NCBI RefSeq assembly: GCF_003004785.1
Contig: NZ_PVZS01000010.1
Span: 128,241-192,240 of the forward strand
From: Alsobacter soli
Lineage (GTDB): Bacteria > Pseudomonadota > Alphaproteobacteria > Rhizobiales > Beijerinckiaceae
Length of the DNA: 64,000 nucleotides
Reading direction: 5' to 3'
Shown here: piece after piece, positions 38,267-49,222 of the stretch
How positions within the stretch are numbered: the stretch's first letter is position 1
Layout of the letters: each line of letters begins with the position of its first letter
Program-made: the position numbers and the translations under genes
Notes under the pieces: model-generated
Databases searched by the model: none
What the model saw: the letters and a program-made list of their open reading frames with translations, nothing else
What the model was told of the DNA's origin: nothing

Positions 38267-41011
38267 TCAGTTCACCGGGAGCAGCCGCTGCAGGTAATCG
38301 AGTTCCTCCTGGGGCCGGTTCGGGTCGCCGAGGCGGCGTCGCAGTTCGTCCATGACCTCGCGGGCCCGCTGCTCGAGGGTGCCGCCCTTGCCGCCGCGGC
38401 GGAACTTGGAGCGATCCCCCGCCTCGGTGGTCGGCGTCGGCCGCCCGAGCGGGTCATCGTTCGGCTCGGAGGCCTGGGACCTGCGGTTTCCAGGCTGGCC
38501 GGGACCGTTGGGATCGCCTTCCGCCTGCTGGTTCCCATCGCCCTGCTGCATCTGCTGCGCAAGGCCCTGCGCTCCGCGCCTGAGGCCTTCCAGGGCGCGC
38601 CCCTGCTGCTCGACAGCCTGGCTGTCCTCGCCACGGCCCAGGGCGCCTTCGGCCTCTCGCATGGCGTCCTCAGCGTCCGAGAGCCCCTGCTCGCCGCTCA
38701 TGCCGTTCTCGCGCATCTGGCGCTGCAGTTCGCGCAGACGCTCCCGCAAGGCCTGCTGGCGCTGCCCCAGGCCCTGCATGCCCTGCTGATCTCCCTCCCC
38801 TTGGCCCATCTGGTCGCCTTCGGGGCCATCGCCAGGCTCGCCCTGCTGCTGGCCTTGCTGGCCCTGCTGGCCGCGTTGTCCGCGTTGGCCTCTCTGGGAT
38901 TGCTGCTGCCCCTGCTGGCGCTGCTGTCCGTCGCGGCCCATCTGGCGCTGGCGCTGGCCTTCGCGGAAGGTCTTGTCCCGCAACTCCTGCTGGTCGCGGG
39001 TCATCTTGTCGAGTTCGTCGAGGGCCTGCTCCATCTGCTGCTGACCCTGGTCCATCTGGCGTTGGCCGGGCCGGGCCGTCTTGAGGTTGTTCAGGATGTT
39101 CTTGAGCTGCTCCAGCATGCGCTGGGCGCTCTCTGTGTCGCCCTTGCGCGCCATCTCCTCCATGCGGTCGAGCATGTTCTTGAGATCGCGCGGCGTCAGT
39201 ATGCGGGTGTTCGGGTCCATCCGGCTCTGCTGCTGGTTGGGATCCCGGTTCTTGAGCATCTGCTCGGCGTACTCGCGGAGATAGCGGTCCAACGCCTGCC
39301 GCAAGTCCTGCGTGAGGCGCTTGAGCTTATCTTCCGTGGCGCCGCGGTCGAGCGCGTTTTTCAGGTTCTCCTGGGCCTGCCGCAAGGCCTTCTCGGCGTC
39401 GCTCAGGTCGCCGTCCTCGATCTGCAGCGCCATCTCCCACAGCAGATCGGCGACCGCGATCATCTCGCCGTCGGTCTTGGACATCCGGAGCCGATTCGAG
39501 GCCGTGCGCAGCCCCAGGTAGATCGACGCGTCCGGCGTGAAGATCTCCGGAGCGATCAGCAGGTCAAGCAGGGACTCCTGGACGCGCTTGCGGCTGCCCG
39601 GATCCATGATCAGGTCGCGGCGCTGCTCCACCAGCGCCTTGGCGAGGGGCTTGGTGAAGGGCCGTTGCGGCAACGTGACCTGGATGGTCGCGCTGTGGCC
39701 CTCCTGGCCGATCTCATCCTTGGCGACCAGGGTCATCTCGACCCTGGCGCCCGCCCAGGGGTGGTCGGACAGGTCGATCGTGGATCGGACCTCGCCTTCG
39801 CGGTTGTCGCCGCCGGGGAGGCCGAGCGCCGCCTGGGGCGCCGGCGCCAGCGGCGGGCGCTTGGGCTCGACAGGCTGGCCGTTGCGGACAAGGCGTCCGA
39901 AGCGGGCCTCCGCCGAGACCACGCCGTAGTCGTCCTTGACCTCGTAGGAGACCGAGAGTCCGCCGCGCTCCGCGGGGACCGGTTCGCCGATCAGCGTGAT
40001 CGCGGGCGGCGTGTCCGGGATGGCCGTCACCGCGATAGACGCGAGTGTGGCCGACCCGCGCTTCACGGTGAGCGTCCCGTCCTTGGTGACCGTCCAGCGG
40101 CTCTCGAGACCGGCTGTCTTCGCCTCACCGCCCTTGGCCCCCGCTTTGGTTCCGGGCTGCGGCTTGGATGCGGGCTGGGGCTTCCCGGCGGAGGCGTCAG
40201 CCGTCTCCTTGGGAGGCGTGACGCCGCCCGAGGGCGTCACGGTCACGCCGCTGGCGTCCGAGGCGCGGACCACGAGCGTCGATCCGGCGGGGGCCCGCAC
40301 CTTGGGGGTCGCGGCCGAGCCGTCGGCCGTCTTGAGGTCCAGCAGAACGGGCGGGACCTGGGTGTAGCCGGGCGGGTCGATCCAGCCGTCGAGTCGGAAA
40401 GCTGCAGCGTGGGCGGACGCGCCCGACCAGTCGAAGGCCGCCATGAGCCGCGCCTCGCGCTCGGGGCCGGCGTAGAAATAGGCCCCGATCAGCGCCAGGG
40501 CCGCGCCGAAGCGGATCGCCCAGGGATCGCGCTCCGCGAGCCGTGGCGACGGAGCGCCGACGCGGATGCGCGAGGCGGAGTCGAGGATGCGCGCGCGGTG
40601 CGCCTCCCAGAGCGCGCGCGTGCCCGGATCGGCCGTGTTGATGGCGAGTTCGTCGGTGAGCGCCGTGGCCGGCCGGTGGGCGAGATCCGAATCTCGATCC
40701 AGCCGGGCGAGCGCTTCACGCCAGCTGGGCCTCGGAGCGCGGACAGCGCCGGCGAGCGCGCCAAGAAGGGCGAGCGCCGCGACCGTGACGCCCAGCATGC
40801 GAGCCCAGGGCGGGGCCACGAGCCAGAGACCCAGCCAGGACACGGCCAGGAAGACGACCGCGACCGTGAGCGCGACGGCCAGCCAGGGCCAGCTCCGCTC
40901 CCAGGCCAGCGTCAGGGCCGCCCGCCGGGCAAGCCCGCCAATCCGGTCCGCGACGAGGCGGGCGCGGTCGGCGTTTGAGGCGGGCGCGTGGCCCGGCGCG
41001 TCTTCGCTCAT
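38267..41011 (-). CDS. TIGR02302-family membrane protein with a Gln/Gly-rich tail
   Basis: Large protein of 914 residues matching the alphaproteobacterial TIGR02302 (DUF4175) group, whose function is not established. Near the N-terminus are two close hydrophobic segments (LAVALTVAVVFLAVSWLGLW and MLGVTVAALALLGALAGAV), then a third near residue 155. A periplasmic-type middle follows, with beta-strand repeats such as LSVSYEVKDDYGVVSAEARF. The C-terminal third is charged helices and a low-complexity Gln/Gly/Arg region (QGQQQSQRGQRGQRGQQGQQ) before an ordered end. The start at 41011 gives the family opening. Confidence 0.85.
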   Translation of the reverse strand: MSEDAPGHAPASNADRARLVADRIGGLARRAALTLAWERSWPWLAVALTVAVVFLAVSWLGLWLVAPPWARMLGVTVAALALLGALAGAVRAPRPSWREALARLDRDSDLAHRPATALTDELAINTADPGTRALWEAHRARILDSASRIRVGAPSPRLAERDPWAIRFGAALALIGAYFYAGPEREARLMAAFDWSGASAHAAAFRLDGWIDPPGYTQVPPVLLDLKTADGSAATPKVRAPAGSTLVVRASDASGVTVTPSGGVTPPKETADASAGKPQPASKPQPGTKAGAKGGEAKTAGLESRWTVTKDGTLTVKRGSATLASIAVTAIPDTPPAITLIGEPVPAERGGLSVSYEVKDDYGVVSAEARFGRLVRNGQPVEPKRPPLAPAPQAALGLPGGDNREGEVRSTIDLSDHPWAGARVEMTLVAKDEIGQEGHSATIQVTLPQRPFTKPLAKALVEQRRDLIMDPGSRKRVQESLLDLLIAPEIFTPDASIYLGLRTASNRLRMSKTDGEMIAVADLLWEMALQIEDGDLSDAEKALRQAQENLKNALDRGATEDKLKRLTQDLRQALDRYLREYAEQMLKNRDPNQQQSRMDPNTRILTPRDLKNMLDRMEEMARKGDTESAQRMLEQLKNILNNLKTARPGQRQMDQGQQQMEQALDELDKMTRDQQELRDKTFREGQRQRQMGRDGQQRQQGQQQSQRGQRGQRGQQGQQGQQQGEPGDGPEGDQMGQGEGDQQGMQGLGQRQQALRERLRELQRQMRENGMSGEQGLSDAEDAMREAEGALGRGEDSQAVEQQGRALEGLRRGAQGLAQQMQQGDGNQQAEGDPNGPGQPGNRRSQASEPNDDPLGRPTPTTEAGDRSKFRRGGKGGTLEQRAREVMDELRRRLGDPNRPQEELDYLQRLLPVN

Positions 41012-41127
41012 CGCGGCTCCGTTGACCCCAGGGCGGTAACGTAGCACGGGGCGGAAAAGTCGCCAGCCCTCGTGCCCGCGACCGCGGCGCGCACGCGCTT
41101 CGTGCGCTCACGATCGCGCGCGGCGCT

Positions 41128-41925
41128 TCAGATCACCCGGATGTCGTCGCCGGTTTGGAGTTCGCCAGGGGCGATCACCTCAGCGTAGACGCCGCAATCC
41201 ATGTGGTCGAAGGCGCTCATGAGCGTCTGCGGGATGTTAAGGTCGCGTGCCGCAGTGGCCGGGTCGACGTTCGTGGCCGCGCAGCGCTGGATGCGCTTCA
41301 CGACCTTGAGGCGCGCGCCGGTGGTGGTCTCCAGTTCGGAGCCGACCAGGTCGAGTTCAGACCATGCCGGCCAGCCGGTCACCAGCAGGTTGCCCCGGAA
41401 GCGCACAGGGTCGACCGGCTTGCCGAGCCGGTCCTCCAGGTCCTGGACGCTGGCCAGGTTGATGATGGAAACCACGCGCCTGGCCACATCCGAGAAGCTG
41501 AAGCCAGGCGCCTCCAGGACCTTCGGAGCCCCACGCAGCTCGCCCGGCATAAAGGCGGCGAAGAAGGCCTCGATCTCCTCCCTCCCCTGCGCGGTCGAGA
41601 GATCGCCGGCTGCGACCTGCCGGCCGCCCTCCCAGATCGTCAGGGTCGCGCTCTTCGGGTCGAAGCGCGTGTCCAACCGCGCCAGGCTCTCGTTGCGCAT
41701 CAGCATGATGAAGCGGATCTTCTGCAGGTGCGCCGGGTTGGCTGGGTCGAACCCCGAGGGGCCGTTCTCGATCGCGTAGCGCCGGTCGTGCGGCAGCGGA
41801 TCGCCGACCGTGAGCGCCACGCGTTCCAGCTTCTCCGGCGAGAGGCCCTTGACGGGATAGCGGTAGATGGCGGCCAGATTGGCGCGATCGTGAGTTCGGG
41901 AGCCAAGGTTCGGTTGGCCGCTCAT
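41128..41925 (-). CDS. MOSC domain-containing protein
   Basis: Protein of 265 residues with a MOSC N-terminal beta-barrel (LAAIYRYPVKGLSPEKLERV) and a MOSC domain (about residues 100-260). The domain includes PVDPVRFRGNLLVTGWPAW and the cysteine region IQRCAATNVDPATAARDL, where the Cys is the usual sulfur/molybdenum-cofactor ligand. Related proteins (mARC/YcbX) reduce N-hydroxylated compounds using molybdenum cofactor. It is divergent from clpB. Target unknown. Confidence 0.88.
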   Translation of the reverse strand: MSGQPNLGSRTHDRANLAAIYRYPVKGLSPEKLERVALTVGDPLPHDRRYAIENGPSGFDPANPAHLQKIRFIMLMRNESLARLDTRFDPKSATLTIWEGGRQVAAGDLSTAQGREEIEAFFAAFMPGELRGAPKVLEAPGFSFSDVARRVVSIINLASVQDLEDRLGKPVDPVRFRGNLLVTGWPAWSELDLVGSELETTTGARLKVVKRIQRCAATNVDPATAARDLNIPQTLMSAFDHMDCGVYAEVIAPGELQTGDDIRVI

Positions 41926-42058
41926 GGGACCCCTAGCGTTGTCGAAATGCCACACCTATCTATCCGGCGGACGCTCGCCTCGGCTGGGGGATCGTCCGAT
42001 CGGAGCGCCTGACCGCGCCTTAGGGGCGGAATTGAAAGCGCGGCCGTAGGAGGACCAC

Positions 42059-44674
<2,616 letters not shown>

Positions 44675-44691
44675 TCCTGTTCACCGAAGGG

Positions 44692-44718
44692 GGCCCGGCC
44701 ATCGCGCCGGGCCTTTTT
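44692..44718 (+). terminator. Rho-independent terminator after clpB
   Basis: GGCCCGGC / GCCGGGCC stem (8 pairs) around CATCGC, followed by TTTTT, ending 44 bases after the clpB stop. Confidence 0.87.
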
Positions 44719-44731
44719 CGTCAGTGGCTCG

Positions 44732-45484
44732 TCAACCCGAACCGCCGGGGCTTGGCCGATGGCCAGAGGCTTCGCTCGGGGATTCGGCGCAGATTCGCTC
44801 GAGCAGCGGCTCCAGCGACGCCCGGTAGTCCTCGAGGTGAATGCCGACGCTCGCGCCAGGCCTGGCGATGCCGAACGCCTTGGCTCGCACCGCCGCAAAC
44901 GGATCCTCATACGCGCAGCGCCCACGGTCGCAAATGGCCTCCAGCCGCTGCGAGTAGGCCTGCACCGCGTCGGTATTGACCACGCCGGCTTCCATGTCCT
45001 GCACGGGCGGTATCGCGGTCACGACGACCGTGTCCGCCCTTGCCCGAAGCGCGTCGATGATCCGGCTTACGTCCCGCTCGAATCGATCCACCGCCGCGGG
45101 GTCCAGCGGGCGTTTCTTGCTCAGCAGGTTGTTGGTTCCGATCGTCAGGACGGCGGCGTGCCCCCGGGCGCTCTCCAGTTTCTCCGCCACTTCGGCGTAG
45201 ACATCCGTCGTGGCGCCGCTCACGCCAGCGTTCACCACCTCGCGTCCGCAAGGCAGCGCCGGCGGCTGGAACAGCTCCGCATTGGAGTCGCCTGCCCATA
45301 GCACATAGCCCGCAGAAGCCTGCTGGAGGTGGGCATTGATGACAGGGAGCCGGCTGGCGGCATAGCGGCGCGCGTTCAGGGCCTGGGTTTCCGTCTTGAC
45401 GTGATCGGCCCTGCCGAAGTGGAAGACGCCGGCGGCCATGACTGCTACAAGGGCGGCGCTTATCAGAACGCGCGTTCGTGCCAT
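44732..45484 (-). CDS. SGNH/GDSL-family hydrolase
   Basis: Protein of 250 residues with an N-terminal membrane or signal segment (VLISAALVAVMAAGVFHF). The four SGNH blocks are readable: block I VLWAGDSNAE with the nucleophile Ser, block II NAGVSGATT with Gly, block III TIGTNNLLS with Asn, and block V IHLEDYR near residue 220 with the Asp/His pair. Members are esterases or O-acetyl hydrolases acting on sugars and lipids. It is divergent from the DUF1624 gene across an AT-rich space, so it may act at the surface. Substrate unknown. Confidence 0.85.
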   Translation of the reverse strand: MARTRVLISAALVAVMAAGVFHFGRADHVKTETQALNARRYAASRLPVINAHLQQASAGYVLWAGDSNAELFQPPALPCGREVVNAGVSGATTDVYAEVAEKLESARGHAAVLTIGTNNLLSKKRPLDPAAVDRFERDVSRIIDALRARADTVVVTAIPPVQDMEAGVVNTDAVQAYSQRLEAICDRGRCAYEDPFAAVRAKAFGIARPGASVGIHLEDYRASLEPLLERICAESPSEASGHRPSPGGSG

Positions 45485-45526
45485 CGACGGTCATCCAATT
45501 CGATTTTGATAATTGTTAATTCTTAA

Positions 45527-45550
45527 GCTTGTGTGCGGTGACTCACAAGC
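45527..45550. repeat. Inverted repeat GCTTGTG-N10-CACAAGC in an AT-rich island
   Basis: Arms of 7 bases with a 10-base centre. It lies in the only clearly AT-rich stretch of this part, between the divergent SGNH hydrolase and DUF1624 genes (45485-45600). It may be a hairpin or an operator serving either gene. Confidence 0.45.
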
Positions 45551-45600
45551 GGGGTGGATAACGAACGAACGAGACGAAGGTCCAAGGCAGCGAAGCTGGC

Positions 45601-46578
45601 ATGCACGTTTCCGATCCGCCTGAGTCGCGACCACCCCGTCTCCCCGTCATCGACGTGGCGCGCGGGGTGGCCCTCCTGGCCATGTTCGTCTTTCACTTCA
45701 CGTGGGACCTGGGCTTCTTCGGATTCATCAGCTTGCAGGCCGGACAGGATCCGGGCTGGCGCTGGTTCGCCCGCTGCATCGCAGGCTCGTTCCTGATCCT
45801 GGTCGGCGTTAGCCTGGTGCTCGCGTCGCGCGGCGGGATGAACTGGCGCGCCTACTGGCGAAGGCTCACGCTCGTCGGCGGAGCCGCCCTGGCGATTACA
45901 GCAGCGACCTGGTTCGCCACGCCAGACGAGTTCATCTTCTTCGGAATCCTGCACTGCATCGCCCTTGCGAGCGTCCTGGCCCTGGCCTTCCTGCGCGCGC
46001 CAGCATGGCTGACAGCCCTCTTGGCGGCTGCGATCGTTGTCCTTCCGGCCGTCATACGCTTCCCCGCCCTGAACAGCCCCTCCCTGCTCTGGCTCGGCCT
46101 CGGCGACGTCGTGCCCCGCACCAATGATTACGAGCCGCTGTTCCCCTGGTTCGGGCTCGTGCTGGCGGGCGTGGCCCTGGCCCGCGCTGGCCTCGCCATT
46201 GGCTGGGAGAAGCCGCTCGCCAGGGTGCAACTGGTTGGGTCGACCGCGCGCACGCTGGCCTGGGGCGGTCGCCACAGCCTCGTGTTGTACCTCCTCCACC
46301 AGCCGATTTTTTTCGGAGGACTGGCCCTCCTCGCCAGCGTGACCAATCCGGCGTCACGATCTGTGGAGACCGGCTTCCACGCCAAATGCCTGGCGTCATG
46401 CCAGCAATCGGGCGCCGCGACCAACGTGTGCACAGCGGCTTGCGGCTGCGTGGAAGCGAAGATCCGGACGGCGCAACGGGCGAATTCCCGCATTTCGGAG
46501 CAGGAAATCAGCCGGCGCATGCCGAATTTCGTCGCTGCTTGCCAGCGGGAGCGCGAACCCGCCCCGCCTAAGCCGTAG
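45601..46578 (+). CDS. DUF1624 / heparan-alpha-glucosaminide acyltransferase-like membrane protein
   Basis: Protein of 325 residues with about eight hydrophobic segments. The opening RLPVIDVARGVALLAMFVFH includes the family motif DxARGxAxxxMxxFH; the His is the candidate catalytic residue. It belongs to the acyltransferase-3/HGSNAT-like clan, which moves acetyl groups from cytosolic donors across the membrane to sugars. The C-terminal 65 residues form a Cys-rich soluble tail (CHAxCLASCQQSG and CTAACGCVEAK), with six cysteines in a short span, unusual for the family. The gene lies before the glycoside cluster. Confidence 0.8.
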   Translation: MHVSDPPESRPPRLPVIDVARGVALLAMFVFHFTWDLGFFGFISLQAGQDPGWRWFARCIAGSFLILVGVSLVLASRGGMNWRAYWRRLTLVGGAALAITAATWFATPDEFIFFGILHCIALASVLALAFLRAPAWLTALLAAAIVVLPAVIRFPALNSPSLLWLGLGDVVPRTNDYEPLFPWFGLVLAGVALARAGLAIGWEKPLARVQLVGSTARTLAWGGRHSLVLYLLHQPIFFGGLALLASVTNPASRSVETGFHAKCLASCQQSGAATNVCTAACGCVEAKIRTAQRANSRISEQEISRRMPNFVAACQREREPAPPKP

Positions 46579-46717
46579 GCGACGCGCGCGAGCTTCACGT
46601 CGGGCGTTCAATTCCGCACGAAGTTCCGCCTCCGTTCGGAACCGTTCACCGCCAAGGAACCAATTCAGCAAAGGCTGCGTTTGCCGCGGGTACAATCTTC
46701 AGTCGCGGAGCGTGGTC

Positions 46718-47008
46718 ATGAGCGAAGCCAAGGTCACGACGGATCACGACGAGATCCGCAAATGGGCCGAGGAGCGCGGAGGCCGCCCCTCACGGGTGAA
46801 GGATTCGGGCGGCAAGGGCGGCCCAGGCATCCTGCGCCTGGACTTCGGCGACAAGGACGAGTCCCTCGAGGAAATCTCCTGGGACGAGTTCTTCAAGGCG
46901 TTCGACGAGAACGACCTCGCCTTCCTGCACCAGGACGAGGCGGGCGGCGGCGGCCACAAGGTCAGCCGCTTCAACAAGTTCATCCATCGCAACAACGACA
47001 AGAACTGA
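46718..47008 (+). CDS. Conserved small hypothetical protein
   Basis: Protein of 96 residues, compact and acidic-basic mixed, without signal peptide. The core reads HDEIRKWAEERGGRPSRVKD, followed by GGPGILRLDFG and a final acid-rich helix, EEISWDEFFKAFDENDLAFL. I recognise this as a widely conserved but uncharacterised family; some database entries carry a misleading glucan-branching-enzyme label. The ATG at 46718 follows GGAG by 7 bases, and a GTG two codons earlier is possible. It immediately precedes the epimerase gene by 10 bases, so it may be the first gene of the cluster. Confidence 0.72.
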   Translation: MSEAKVTTDHDEIRKWAEERGGRPSRVKDSGGKGGPGILRLDFGDKDESLEEISWDEFFKAFDENDLAFLHQDEAGGGGHKVSRFNKFIHRNNDKN

Positions 47009-47018
47009 GGTCCCGTCC

Positions 47019-48131
47019 GTGTCGGAGTGCATCCTGATCACCGGCGGCGCCGGATTCATCGGCCGCCACGTCGCCCGCGCCTGCGTCGAGCGGGGCTATC
47101 GAGTCCGCGTCCTCGACAGCCTCATCGACCAGGTTCACGGCGGTCGGCAGCCGGATCACCTCGACCGTGAGATCGAGATGGTGGTCGGCGACGTCCGTGA
47201 CGAATCCGCAGTCGGGCGCGCCCTGCTGGGCGCCGACAGCGTGATCCACCTCGCCGCAGAGGTCGGTGTCGGCCAAAGCATGTACGCGGTGGACCGTTAT
47301 GTCGGCGTCAATGACTTCGGCACAGCCGTCCTGTTCCAGAAGCTGATCGACCGCCAGGTGCGCCGTGTCGTGGTGGCTTCGTCCATGAGCATCTACGGCG
47401 AGGGGCTCTACAGTGACGCGGATGGCCGGATGGTCGAGGACGCCGAGCGCAAGCCGCGGACATCCGAGGTCCAGGGGTGGGATCCGCTTGACGCCCAAGG
47501 CCGGGCGCTGACGCCCCTGCCCACGCCCGAATGGAAGCGGCCGTCGCTCGCGTCCGTGTACGCCCTGACCAAGTACGTCCAGGAGCGCCTGACCCTCACT
47601 GTCGCTCCGGCCTACGGCATGGAGGGCGTGGCGCTCAGGCTGTTCAACGTCTACGGCCCAGGCCAGGCGCTTTCGAACCCCTACACCGGCGTGCTGGCGA
47701 TCTTCGCCTCCCGCATCCTGAACGGGCAGCGGCCCATGGTGTTCGAGGATGGGCGCCAGCGTCGCGATTTCGTCCATGTCAGCGACGTCGCCAAGGCCTT
47801 CATGCTGGCGCTGGAAAAGCCCGAGGCGGTCGGGCAGGTCTACAATGTGGGCAGCGGGCACGACCGCTCGATCCTGGAGATCGGCGACGAGTTGGCCAAG
47901 GCCATGAACCGGCCGGAGTTGACGCCCGAGACGGTTGGCAAGGCCCGCATCGGCGACATCCGCCACTGCTTCTGCGACATCTCGAAGGCGCGCGACGAAC
48001 TCGGCTTCGTGGCGAGCAAGGACTTCGGCGAGGGCTTGGCCGAACTGTCCGAATGGGTCGCCCAGCAGACCGCGGACGATCGCGTGGCGCAGGCGCGCGA
48101 GGAACTCGAGAAGCGGGGCCTGGTCGCATGA
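47019..48131 (+). CDS. NAD-dependent epimerase/dehydratase (extended SDR)
   Basis: Nucleotide-sugar-type enzyme of 370 residues. The NAD motif is TGGAGFIGRHVA. The active-site part has SSMSIYGEGLY and the tyrosine-lysine pair in SVYALTKYVQE. The substrate lid includes RLFNVYGPGQALSNPYTGV, typical of UDP-sugar epimerases and dehydratases. The start is a GTG at 47019, with GAGG 8 bases before it, giving SECILITGG. Its stop overlaps the next ATG by 4 bases (48128-48131). Substrate is not known; the insert between residues 128 and 175 is longer than in GalE. Confidence 0.88.
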   Translation: MSECILITGGAGFIGRHVARACVERGYRVRVLDSLIDQVHGGRQPDHLDREIEMVVGDVRDESAVGRALLGADSVIHLAAEVGVGQSMYAVDRYVGVNDFGTAVLFQKLIDRQVRRVVVASSMSIYGEGLYSDADGRMVEDAERKPRTSEVQGWDPLDAQGRALTPLPTPEWKRPSLASVYALTKYVQERLTLTVAPAYGMEGVALRLFNVYGPGQALSNPYTGVLAIFASRILNGQRPMVFEDGRQRRDFVHVSDVAKAFMLALEKPEAVGQVYNVGSGHDRSILEIGDELAKAMNRPELTPETVGKARIGDIRHCFCDISKARDELGFVASKDFGEGLAELSEWVAQQTADDRVAQAREELEKRGLVA

Positions 48132-49222
48132 GCGGCGATCCGGACATCGGATCGGGCGGCCCCGTCCTCATCACGGGGGGCGCCGGCTTCATCGGCTCCA
48201 ATCTTGCCGACCGCCTCGCTTCGGCGGGACGCGACGTCATCGTGTACGACGCCCTGTCCCGCCCGGGGGTCGAGCGCAACCTCGCCTGGCTTCAGGAGCG
48301 GCACGGCGCCCGCATCCACGCGATCCGGGCGGACATTCGCGACCGCGACGCCCTTGCCGCCGCGGCCCGGGAGGCGGAGGCCTGTTTTCACTTCGCGGCG
48401 CAGGTCGCGGTGACGACGAGCCTGGTCGATCCCCGGGAGGATTTCAGGGTCAACCTGGAAGGCACCCTCAACGTTCTTGAGGCTTTGCGGGAGCAGGGGC
48501 GCCGCGTCCCAGTGGTCTTCGCGTCCACGAATAAAGTCTATGGCGACCTCGCCGACGTGGCTCTGGCGATCGAGGACGAGGCCTACCGCCCAGTTGACCC
48601 CGACTTGCGCCAGCGCGGCGTCTCCGAGGCGCGTCCGCTCGACTTCCACACGCCTTACGGCTGCTCGAAGGGCGCGGCGGACCAATACGTGCTGGACTAC
48701 GCCCGAAGCTACGGCCTGCCCACCGCCGTGCTGCGCATGAGCTGCATCTACGGCCAGCGCCAGATGGGGACGGAGGACCAGGGCTGGGTGGCCCACTTCC
48801 TGATCCGGGCGCTCGATGGGGAGCCGATCAGCATCTATGGGGATGGCCGGCAGGTGCGCGACATCCTTGATGTTTCGGACGCCGTGGACGCCTACGTGGC
48901 GTGCTGGAAGCGCAGCGAGGCGGTGGCGGGGCAGGCCTTCAACCTGGGCGGCGGCCCGCAGAACGCCGTCAGCCTCCGGCAGCTGATCGCCCATATCGAG
49001 CAGGCGATCGGCCGCAAGGTCGAGACGCGCTACGCCGATTGGCGGGCAGGCGATCAGCGCTACTACGTCTCCGACCCGAGCCGGGCCCGCCAGGCGCTCG
49101 GCCTGGGCGAGCCCACGCCGTGGCGCGCCGGGGTCGGGCGGCTTGCACGCTGGCTCGAAGGCGAACGCGCAGGCCGCACGGCGCCGCGGAACGCCAACGC
49201 CCCTCTGGAGGCGGCGTCGTGA
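48128..49222 (+). CDS. NAD-dependent epimerase, CDP-paratose 2-epimerase-like
   Basis: Extended SDR of 364 residues with the NAD motif TGGAGFIGSNLAD. The active-site run FASTNKVYGDLADV is the form found in CDP-paratose/CDP-tyvelose 2-epimerases (Tyv/RfbE), and the TPYGCSKGAADQYV segment carries the YxxxK pair. IYGDGRQVRDILDVSD is the substrate-binding part. The stop overlaps the following GTG as GTGA (49219-49222). Relatives also epimerise other nucleotide sugars, so tyvelose synthesis is not implied. Part of a chain of six overlapping genes. Confidence 0.87.
   Translation: MSGDPDIGSGGPVLITGGAGFIGSNLADRLASAGRDVIVYDALSRPGVERNLAWLQERHGARIHAIRADIRDRDALAAAAREAEACFHFAAQVAVTTSLVDPREDFRVNLEGTLNVLEALREQGRRVPVVFASTNKVYGDLADVALAIEDEAYRPVDPDLRQRGVSEARPLDFHTPYGCSKGAADQYVLDYARSYGLPTAVLRMSCIYGQRQMGTEDQGWVAHFLIRALDGEPISIYGDGRQVRDILDVSDAVDAYVACWKRSEAVAGQAFNLGGGPQNAVSLRQLIAHIEQAIGRKVETRYADWRAGDQRYYVSDPSRARQALGLGEPTPWRAGVGRLARWLEGERAGRTAPRNANAPLEAAS

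Noticed and set aside
38870-39000. Repeats resembling a CRISPR or tandem array
   Set aside because: The repeated trinucleotides encode Gln/Gly/Arg repeats within the TIGR02302 gene; no spacer structure.
38198-40978. 926-codon plus-strand open frame opposite the TIGR02302 gene
   Set aside because: Leu/Ala/Arg-rich shadow; the minus-strand protein has the family motifs and membrane segments.
41926-42058. Heat-shock (RpoH) promoter before clpB
   Set aside because: A GTTGTCG...CCTATCT pair near 41938-41975 is suggestive but poor in both hexamers; not reported as a feature.
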